Below, in pieces: positions 1-5,839 of a stretch of 37,709 bases of DNA. Source of the DNA: Clostridia bacterium (GTDB lineage Bacteria; Bacillota; Clostridia; UBA1381); assembly GCA_900751685.1 (NCBI GenBank), contig CAADSR010000411.1, forward strand, positions 1 to 37,709, read 5' to 3'. The notes under the pieces were generated by a model. It did not search any database and was not told the DNA's origin. It saw nothing but the letters and a program-made list of their open reading frames with translations. Positions within the stretch are counted from its first letter, which is position 1, and every line of letters begins with the position of its first letter. The position numbers and the translations under genes were made by a program.

Positions 1-2
1 AA

Positions 3-977
3 AAGGTCAATCAGATCCATGTCCATCAGAATGCGGCTATACTAAATGAAATAACGGCCGCAAGCATCGGGGATTGGGAAAATGCGGCCCAGCAGAGCCA
101 TAGACATGGAAACTTGGACACCTTAGAGGAGGTTTCTGCGGCAGAATTAGAAAAATTAGGGCGTATGCCCGGCGGGGCGAATGTTACGACCTTTCTTCGG
201 GACGATTCCAGAAAGAACATTGTACAGTGGTTTTGTGATGCCAATGTCATTTCTCCAATGGCATATGTGAGCAATAGCCGTACCTATCTGCCGGATAACC
301 AGGAGATCACAATGGGCAGCGCTGTATTTCACAAGCATATGCTGGTCTATGACTATATTGGAGTAGGAAGTGTTTATGATGACGTCCTGATCAATCAGAC
401 CCCTGGTGTTATTGAATGTTCCCAGGTAAATTCTTGGGGGGCGGATAACGCAAAATACTTTGAATGGGCAGATGGGAACCCGGAGGGAGAAGAGCGGGTC
501 GGGCTGTTTGTAACCCTGGAAGGGGACAAGATCAAGGTCGCATCTGAAGAGTCGGATTATATTTTAGGGGCTGTATCCGGGATGGCATCCTTTGTGGGAA
601 ATGCGTATGAATCCTGGTGGAGCGGGCGTTATGTAAAGGATGTTTATGGCCGCAGGACAATTGTTGAAGAGCAGATCCCTCCTGTCTACGAGGATGGGGT
701 GATGATATCCCCGGCAGCAGTATCTCGAAGGTTTTTAGAAAATCCAGACTACCGGGAGGAGGAAGTATATATCCCACGGTCTCAGCGGCCGGAATGGGAT
801 GTGGTGGGGATCTCCGGGATCATGGTATTGCGGGATGACGGCAGCTGTGAGGCCAATGGATATTGCATGCCATCCGAGGGCGGGATCGCAGCCCGGGCAG
901 AAGGGAAAACAGAATTTAGGGTATTAAAAAGGTTGGATGAGACACATATTCAGATTTTTATGAGAGGGGGATGCTGA
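3..977 (+). CDS. Phage tail fibre, C-terminal part, with Peptidase_G2 self-cleaving domain (5' end outside window)
   Basis: The reading frame is open from the first bases of the window, with no stop before 975-977, so this is the C-terminal part of a longer gene and not a protein starting at the TTG at 114. The visible part begins with a tail-fibre-like stretch (HRHGNLDTLEEVS), typical of trimeric phage fibres. It is followed by a domain matching my knowledge of Peptidase_G2, the intramolecular-chaperone autoproteolytic domain at the C-terminus of phage fibres and neck appendages. Hallmarks are AKYFEWADGNPEGEERVG, DYILGAVSG, EEVYIPRSQRPEWDVVG and LRDDGSCEANGYC. In this family the C-terminal domain guides trimer folding and then cuts itself off. 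The likely cut lies at or near the Asn-Ser pair encoded at 429-434, just before the ADNAKYFEW block (inference). The stop overlaps the start of the next gene (ATGCTGA), so the genes are translationally coupled. The family call is confident; the full length and the phage type are unknown. Confidence 0.85.
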   Translation, partial: KVNQIHVHQNAAILNEITAASIGDWENAAQQSHRHGNLDTLEEVSAAELEKLGRMPGGANVTTFLRDDSRKNIVQWFCDANVISPMAYVSNSRTYLPDNQEITMGSAVFHKHMLVYDYIGVGSVYDDVLINQTPGVIECSQVNSWGADNAKYFEWADGNPEGEERVGLFVTLEGDKIKVASEESDYILGAVSGMASFVGNAYESWWSGRYVKDVYGRRTIVEEQIPPVYEDGVMISPAAVSRRFLENPDYREEEVYIPRSQRPEWDVVGISGIMVLRDDGSCEANGYCMPSEGGIAARAEGKTEFRVLKRLDETHIQIFMRGGC

Positions 978-1399
978 TGCAGTATGGGGGATTAGGATTC
1001 AAAATGATTGCAAGCGCTTTGATCGGATGGCTGTTAGGCGGCTGGGACGCGGCGCTTCAAACCTTGGCGGTTTGTATGGCGGCGGATTATTTTACGGGGC
1101 TGGCGGTCGCCGGCATTTTTAAGAAAAGCCCTAAAACCATTAATGGGGCGGTCGAGACCCGGGCAGGGCTGAAAGGCTTGGTCCGCAAGGCCGGGATCTT
1201 AGTGCTGGTCATGGTAGTGGCCCAGCTGGAGCTGATACTTCACGATGGGGTGTTCTGCCGCAATGCGGTCGTGGTATTTTTTATTATTAATGAGAGTTTA
1301 TCCGTCTTGGAGAATCTCGGGCTTATGGGAGTCCATTATCCTGAGTGGCTTAAAAAAGCTCTCGAGGTATTATATGAGCAGCAGGATAAGGAAAATTAA
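971..1399 (+). CDS. Phage holin, TcdE/Phage_holin_4 type
   Basis: This 142-residue membrane protein has at least three hydrophobic segments: about residues 9-40, 60-85 with the preceding loop, and 90-110. It carries the family block GWLLGGWDAALQTLAVCMAADY followed by FTGLAVAG, as in TcdE and other family-4 holins. Its length is normal for the family. Holins make lesions in the cytoplasmic membrane that release an endolysin at lysis; TcdE-type relatives also let large proteins without signal peptides leave Clostridioides difficile. The ATG at 971 overlaps the stop of the tail fibre gene, so a neighbouring ATG at 977 is a possible alternative. No endolysin gene follows; instead there are two fibre-like proteins and a zinc peptidase, which raises the question of what this holin releases. 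Confidence 0.9.
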   Translation: MLMQYGGLGFKMIASALIGWLLGGWDAALQTLAVCMAADYFTGLAVAGIFKKSPKTINGAVETRAGLKGLVRKAGILVLVMVVAQLELILHDGVFCRNAVVVFFIINESLSVLENLGLMGVHYPEWLKKALEVLYEQQDKEN

Positions 1400-1428
1400 A
1401 AAGCGGGAGGAACGGAAAGGAGGTGGGG

Positions 1429-1464
1429 ATGAGCAAGGGAACACACAGAAAAAATAGGATATAG
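1429..1464 (+). CDS. Possible 11-codon micro-ORF in the tail operon
   Basis: Between the holin gene and the next large gene lies ATG-AGC-AAG, reading MSKGTHRKNRI and then TAG, about 5 bases after a near-perfect ribosome binding site (AAAGGAGGT). Phage tail operons often carry very small proteins in this position (for example XkdX, about 40-50 residues), but this one is far shorter and has no recognisable family. It may be a translated peptide, a ribosome-loading site, or the remnant of a small gene. Only the strong binding site supports it. Confidence 0.2.
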   Translation: MSKGTHRKNRI

Positions 1465-1484
1465 GGGAAAAAGGAGGAGATGAA

Positions 1485-2600
1485 ATGGGATTTTCGGAAG
1501 TAAATATCCCGGACCGGGAACGGTTTTATGTGAAAAACAGTGAGCTGGGAGATATCAATGACCTGGAAACGAATGCAACTGAAAACTGCGTGCAGGCAAT
1601 CAATGAAGTGGAGCGGATAATAAATGGTGCACTACAATATGATGAATATATTATAAAAGAAGATCTTAATCCTGACGTGGAGGCAAAAGATCCCCATTTG
1701 AGCCTGCGTAAATGGATGGGAAGCATCTTAGCAAGAATTGGAGAAATCAAAGGCGGGCCGTGGTTTTCTGCCTTACCCAAATTATCCATCCGGCGGTCGA
1801 ATAAGACGGACAACAGTAATTTGGACAATGGGGCATACCATGTGAATAAGAAGGAAATAACGGGAACATACCGCATAGTAGACGGGAAGAAAGAAATCAG
1901 TTGGGATGATTTATGGCAGCATGGAGCTACTCATTTACCTTTGCCAAGGCATATTGTGGCCCGCAATTCGCAAAAAGAGATTTATGCGGTCACACCAAAT
2001 GCAGATGAGATTCCAGTGGAGGGAGGCATAGAGAATCAGCTAGGTCACCCGGCTCCTATGGAGATATTGCCGGAAAGTGACACCCTGGAGATGGGGGCAG
2101 AGCAGTCGGCAGCGACTCTGGCTTCTTGTGTGCGCCACCGTTGTTATAAAGAGCTGGATCATCCCGATGGATGTATTACAAAAGAAAAATTTGATGGGGT
2201 TGGGACAGAAATGATAGATACGCTAAGTAATTTGGCGGTCGATGTAGACGGCATTTTATTTCAAAAGAGCGGTAATCAGCAATATGCGGTCTGTTCGGAA
2301 GAAAACACTAATATCAACAGCTATTATTTAGGAGAGCTTCAAAAGTCCAATAATGGGGACAATCTTTATATGGCGCAGGGAGAAGCAAGCCTGGCGGAAC
2401 CTTGGGGATTAAGTATGACAGTGTACTTTTCGGTAGATCAGGCCGGAGGCGGAAGCGGCACTCAAATTTGGGCCGGAGGGACCACTTATGAGGTGGTCTT
2501 GGGAAATTTAGAAAACGGCGTTTGTATTGATTTTACACCAGGGAAAGTATATGAGGGATTTTTGATCGGCAATGATAGAATGGTTGTCCGCCAATTTTAG
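1485..2600 (+). CDS. Tail-fibre-like structural protein, paralog A
   Basis: This is a 371-residue protein with no signal peptide or membrane segment. Near residue 20 it has the phage-tail motif GDINDLETNATENCVQAINE, a form of the GDLxxL-T-xxxNLVxAINEV motif common at the start of Firmicutes tail fibre and baseplate adaptor proteins. The middle contains HGATHLPLPRHIVARN and, later, RHRCYKELDHPDGCITKEK, the latter resembling the LDHPDGSVT linker of tail fibres. The C-terminus is beta-rich (YFSVDQAGGGSGTQIW). It is clearly paralogous to the protein at 4043-5242, sharing all three blocks in the same order. Start: ATG at 1485 after AAGGAGG. It lies in a tight operon, with only 14 bases before the peptidase gene. 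The likely role is a virion or tail surface component that binds a receptor or carries a neighbouring protein; this is inferred from motifs. Confidence 0.7.
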   Translation: MGFSEVNIPDRERFYVKNSELGDINDLETNATENCVQAINEVERIINGALQYDEYIIKEDLNPDVEAKDPHLSLRKWMGSILARIGEIKGGPWFSALPKLSIRRSNKTDNSNLDNGAYHVNKKEITGTYRIVDGKKEISWDDLWQHGATHLPLPRHIVARNSQKEIYAVTPNADEIPVEGGIENQLGHPAPMEILPESDTLEMGAEQSAATLASCVRHRCYKELDHPDGCITKEKFDGVGTEMIDTLSNLAVDVDGILFQKSGNQQYAVCSEENTNINSYYLGELQKSNNGDNLYMAQGEASLAEPWGLSMTVYFSVDQAGGGSGTQIWAGGTTYEVVLGNLENGVCIDFTPGKVYEGFLIGNDRMVVRQF

Positions 2601-2614
2601 AAAGGAGGGATTGC

Positions 2615-4021
2615 ATGATTTATTTAGAAAATCGTATGCTGGATACACGAATTTATGATCCGGGAAGGAGCTACCAGCAAGAGGGTGGATTACTTTATAA
2701 AACAAACAATATAAACCCGGTAGGAGCAGTCTGTGAAATGGGACAGGTCTGGCAAAATGATGGTGGAAGTTACCATTCTAAAATAAGCTATCAAACCAAT
2801 GGATGCAGGAAAACAGTGACTCTTGCAAATGAGGATTCCTCCTATGAAAGTGAGATCGCTGTAAGGACGGCATTATCCGGCCTGAAACCTTTTACTGGAT
2901 ATACCGCAAGGATCGCGGTAACTTTTCAGGGGATCCATTTGTTTTCAGAATCTTACTATGAAATGGGGCCTTATATGAAAATCCCTTATCCGTGGGATTG
3001 TTACTCTCCGATTTCTCAAAAAGGCTATGACAGGAGTAATTGGATTTACAGTCATGACTCACAATCCCCTGTTTGGCTTGAGATTCCGTTTATGACCTCT
3101 TACAGTGATTATGTGGATTTATATCTGTGCATACAAAAATTGACTGGCAGTGTGACATTTGATCTGGACTCTTTTGAAGTATTTGAAAGTGAGCGGGTAC
3201 CAGGGGGGAAAGTGATCCTTCACCGCGGGGATGCTTATCTGGGAATAAACAATCAGATCATCAAAACAGAAAAAAATTCACAAGGAGCAGCCCGGGAGGA
3301 AACACTGAATAAAATGGTAGAGATTTTTAATGATTTTTATCATTTCTGTCAATGGGCGACAAATAATTATTCTGTGGCAAAATGTGCGATTTCAGTTATG
3401 GACCATTATACATATGGATTGGCAAATACCCTATTTAATATGAAAATTCCAATTGTATACTCCAATAGTAATGAAAACCCTTGTTTTACAAATGCGGTAC
3501 GGGAACTGGAAGAAAAGCATTTTGAAATGACATGGGCGCCTATGCATGAAATTGGACATTTATTCGGGCATAACATTGGACTAAATGGATATGGTTCACC
3601 GGATGTTGATTTTATATTTGACGCGGAAGCATTTGGAAGCTTACTTCCGCTGCTGTATAGCTTAAAAAAGAATGTGGTCTATGACAGTATGATGAAGACC
3701 GGTAAGGTTGAGGATTATTTTTATGATAAGTTTGTCACTGATATCCAAACACCGTTCCGGAATGGCAGCAGTCCCCAAAAAGGAATCGGAGATGCGATTG
3801 ACTATATTATTTACGAGATTTTAAAGGATTATGGTCTGGAGCTGTTTCGTCAAATCTGCAGGCATTGCCAGCAGCATCATAAAACGTCATCTATGACTTC
3901 AGTGCAGAGGTTTGAGTATATGATAGAGCTAATGCAGCGTTTTACAGGGCAGGATCTTAAAAAGCAGTATTTTATGGATCAAGGAAAAAGCTTTTATGAT
4001 TTTGTACTCAAAAGTATGTAG
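2615..4021 (+). CDS. Putative zinc metallopeptidase, M60/enhancin-like, in a phage tail operon
   Basis: This is a 468-residue protein with no signal peptide and no membrane segment. Residues 1 to about 195 look like one or two beta-sandwich domains (many alternating hydrophobic and aromatic residues, ending DLDSFEVFESE), perhaps for binding. The C-terminal half carries HEIGH at residues 311-315 (two zinc-binding His and the catalytic Glu312) and a Glu at 338 in DAEAFGSLLPLLYSL that would be the third zinc ligand. HEXXH plus Glu 22 residues later fits the gluzincin pattern of M60-like peptidases, which include enhancins and gut mucin-cleaving enzymes. The metzincin pattern fails because the third His is not in place. 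Start: ATG at 2615 after AAAGGAGG, 14 bases after paralog A; paralog B starts 21 bases downstream. A peptidase of this kind between two tail-fibre-like genes is unusual. It may act on host glycoproteins, surface polymers or phage receptors. The peptidase call is fairly sure; the M60 assignment is moderate and the substrate unknown. Confidence 0.7.
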   Translation: MIYLENRMLDTRIYDPGRSYQQEGGLLYKTNNINPVGAVCEMGQVWQNDGGSYHSKISYQTNGCRKTVTLANEDSSYESEIAVRTALSGLKPFTGYTARIAVTFQGIHLFSESYYEMGPYMKIPYPWDCYSPISQKGYDRSNWIYSHDSQSPVWLEIPFMTSYSDYVDLYLCIQKLTGSVTFDLDSFEVFESERVPGGKVILHRGDAYLGINNQIIKTEKNSQGAAREETLNKMVEIFNDFYHFCQWATNNYSVAKCAISVMDHYTYGLANTLFNMKIPIVYSNSNENPCFTNAVRELEEKHFEMTWAPMHEIGHLFGHNIGLNGYGSPDVDFIFDAEAFGSLLPLLYSLKKNVVYDSMMKTGKVEDYFYDKFVTDIQTPFRNGSSPQKGIGDAIDYIIYEILKDYGLELFRQICRHCQQHHKTSSMTSVQRFEYMIELMQRFTGQDLKKQYFMDQGKSFYDFVLKSM

Positions 4022-4042
4022 GGAATGGAAAGGAGAAAATAA

Positions 4043-5242
4043 ATGAGTGAATTAAGTAATTTATTAGGGGAGTTTGCAAAAAGTGATCAAGTCGGGGAAA
4101 TAAGCAATTTGGAGACTGCGTGTAAATCGAATGTTGTGAGCGCTATTAATGAAGTGAAACGAAAAGTGGATACCGCGGTGGAATTTGCAGATATCCTATC
4201 TGAAACAGACCCTGAAAAAACAGTTGCACAGAAACCAAACCCACCTTCTTTAACTGGCGATTATACAGAAACAGATACTCCTGCAAAATTGCCGGAGTGG
4301 CTGTCAAGAATGCTCACAAGAGTCGGACATGTTTTAGGGGGAGCCTGGAATGCAGCAATCCCCAAAGTGACACCACCAGTGCGGTCGGGTAAAACAGACA
4401 ATGCTGATTTAGATAATTTGGCTTACCACATCAACCGTCAGGAGGTATCGGGAAGCTATAAATTCGTTAATGGACAAAAGCAAATTGCTGACGAGGACCA
4501 ATGGATGCATGGAGCGACCCATCTTCCGCTTGCCAAGCATATTGTTGCCCGGGACGCAGGGGGAAAAATTTTTAGTACAAGTAAAAATGTTGATAGAATG
4601 CGCTTTCACACAGATGGCAGCGGAGCGTTGACGTATACGGCTACCAGTAATCTTGGAGCTCCTGAAGCAAAAACCAATACGTCAGGAGATTATCTTCCAG
4701 ACGCAACAAAGGGAGATACGGGGTATGAGAATCTTGTTTTAAATGCCGCCTCCATGATGCGCCACCGGAACTACCATGTGTTAGACCATCCGGACGGCTG
4801 TGTGACATATGATAAGCTTTCTCCTGATCTGCAGGATCAAGTAGATATTTGCAATTATCTTAAAATAGAAAATGGACGCCTTATGAATCGAACCTATGGA
4901 GAATGGAATGCGGTCTATACGCAAAAAGAGATCAACCATACCTCCAATTATTTAGGGGTTGGCCGCCAAATCAGTGATATGCTCACTAGCGTGTATACAT
5001 TTGATACTTATTGTCCTGGTATGGGACAAGATGGAGCTATTATTTATTTTTCAGTAGACAAGGATGCATCAGACTGTGAAAATGGCACACAATTAGTAAT
5101 TAATGAAAAGCCATATCATGTGACCTTGTCTAGCCGTCCTGAGGTTTGTAATGCAATTACGATGGCAAAAAAATATTTATATAAAGGGATTTACCGGAAT
5201 ACAGCGAATAACGGTGAAGAAATCGTTGTCTCTGTATTCTGA
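4043..5242 (+). CDS. Tail-fibre-like structural protein, paralog B
   Basis: This is a 399-residue, cytosolic-looking protein. The N-terminus has VGEISNLETACKSNVVSAIN, the same tail motif as paralog A, followed by a segment likely to be coiled. Further matches to paralog A are KTDNADLDNLAYHINRQEVSGSYKFV with an intervening shared core, HGATHLPLAKHIVARD, and RHRNYHVLDHPDGCVTYDK. The C-termini have diverged more, though both end in a beta-rich stretch containing YFSVD. The order and spacing of the blocks show that A and B arose by duplication, with the peptidase gene between them. Start: ATG at 4043 after AAAGGAG. It is the last gene of the tail-like operon; a strong terminator follows 20 bases after the stop. 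The receptor-binding or structural role is inferred. Confidence 0.7.
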   Translation: MSELSNLLGEFAKSDQVGEISNLETACKSNVVSAINEVKRKVDTAVEFADILSETDPEKTVAQKPNPPSLTGDYTETDTPAKLPEWLSRMLTRVGHVLGGAWNAAIPKVTPPVRSGKTDNADLDNLAYHINRQEVSGSYKFVNGQKQIADEDQWMHGATHLPLAKHIVARDAGGKIFSTSKNVDRMRFHTDGSGALTYTATSNLGAPEAKTNTSGDYLPDATKGDTGYENLVLNAASMMRHRNYHVLDHPDGCVTYDKLSPDLQDQVDICNYLKIENGRLMNRTYGEWNAVYTQKEINHTSNYLGVGRQISDMLTSVYTFDTYCPGMGQDGAIIYFSVDKDASDCENGTQLVINEKPYHVTLSSRPEVCNAITMAKKYLYKGIYRNTANNGEEIVVSVF

Positions 5243-5264
5243 TCATAGTATTTAAAACACACAA

Positions 5265-5308
5265 AAGCGCCTTTCCAAAATCTAGGTTTTGGAAAGGCGC
5301 TTATTTTT
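5265..5308. terminator. Bidirectional intrinsic terminator
   Basis: A near-perfect stem of about 16 base pairs (AAGCGCCTTTCCAAAA and its complement) around a TCTAG-type loop is followed by ATTTTTC on the plus strand, with A-rich sequence on the other side. It ends the tail-like operon from the left and the arsR-type gene from the right; the stop of the latter lies in the stem edge. Confidence 0.9.
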
Positions 5309-5651
5309 CTTCAATATGGATCAGTACTTGCTCGATGATCCGTTTTACATGATCATCGTCCAGGGAATAGAACGTATTTTTTCCATCCCGGCGGGATTTG
5401 ATCAGCCGTGCCTGCTTCAGTGTACGGAGCTGGTGGCTGATTGCGGATTGGCTCATTTTAAGTGCCTCTGAAATATCATAAACACAAAGCTCTTGATTGA
5501 ATAAAGCCCAGAGAATACGGATCCTTGTGCCATCTCCGAAGATCTTAAATACGTCGCTCAATCGTGAAATTGTCTCATCAGAGGGCATTTCATTTTTCAA
5601 CCGGTTTACAATTTGGGTATTGTAGCGGCAGGTCTCACATCTGGTTTCCAT
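5301..5651 (-). CDS. ArsR/SmtB-family metal-sensing repressor, probable zinc sensor
   Basis: This is a 116-residue winged-helix repressor. The ATG at 5651 is chosen because AAGGAG lies about 11 bases upstream; the longer frame has no such site. The recognition helix is in MSQSAISHQLRTLKQARL (residues 66-83). The C-terminal helix carries the complete alpha-5 zinc site of SmtB/CzrA: Asp99, His101, His112 and Glu115 in the spacing DxH-x10-HxxE. The alpha-3 site is only partial: ELCVYD has Cys56 but Tyr58 in place of the second Cys of ELCVCD. However, Cys5 and Cys8 (CETC) at the N-terminus are present, as in CadC-like sensors. The family releases its operator when metal binds. No metal transporter is adjacent; the target may be elsewhere, or the protein may regulate itself through its own promoter. 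Confidence 0.85.
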   Translation of the reverse strand: METRCETCRYNTQIVNRLKNEMPSDETISRLSDVFKIFGDGTRIRILWALFNQELCVYDISEALKMSQSAISHQLRTLKQARLIKSRRDGKNTFYSLDDDHVKRIIEQVLIHIEEK

Positions 5652-5673
5652 AACTAGCTCACTCCTTGCTATC

Positions 5674-5702
5674 ATTATACTATGTTCCAAAAGGTTTGTC
5701 AA
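5674..5702 (-). promoter_or_regulatory. Consensus sigma-A promoter of the arsR-type gene
   Basis: On the minus strand TTGACA (5702-5697) and TATAAT (5679-5674) are separated by exactly 17 bases. It lies about 25 bases before the start codon. A promoter this good normally needs a repressor, which suits autoregulation by the encoded protein. Confidence 0.85.
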
Positions 5703-5724
5703 ATAGCAAAAACCAGTAAAAGAG

Positions 5725-5754
5725 TTGCAAAAAAACCACAAAAATCAGTGGTAT
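5725..5754 (+). promoter_or_regulatory. Candidate operator upstream of the PL11 lyase gene (motif site A)
   Basis: TTGCAAAAAAACCACAAAAA followed by TCAGTGG lies just upstream of the lyase promoter. It resembles the sites at 28994 and 29115 before the oligosaccharide transporter genes (TTGCA, then AACCA, then AAAAT). It also contains a short inverted repeat CCAC...GTGG. A role as a shared operator is inference from similarity; the sequence is AT-rich and chance resemblance is possible. Confidence 0.35.
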
Positions 5755-5767
5755 TTGAGGAAACTTA

Positions 5768-5796
5768 TTGTGCATAAAGTTGTTTTATGATATAAT
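5768..5796 (+). promoter_or_regulatory. Probable promoter of the PL11 lyase gene
   Basis: TTGTGC (5768-5773), a 17-base spacer and a perfect TATAAT (5791-5796) lie 44 bases before the start codon. The weak -35 box suggests that an activator is needed, consistent with the candidate operator immediately upstream. Confidence 0.6.
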
Positions 5797-5839
5797 AAAC
5801 CTTATGGAAAATGGTAGAAGAAGGAAAGGTGAGATATTA

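Noticed and set aside
2615..4021. Metzincin-type peptidase
   Set aside because: HEIGHLFGHN lacks the third His at the HExxHxxGxxH position (Ile is there); a Glu 22 residues after the motif fits a gluzincin better.
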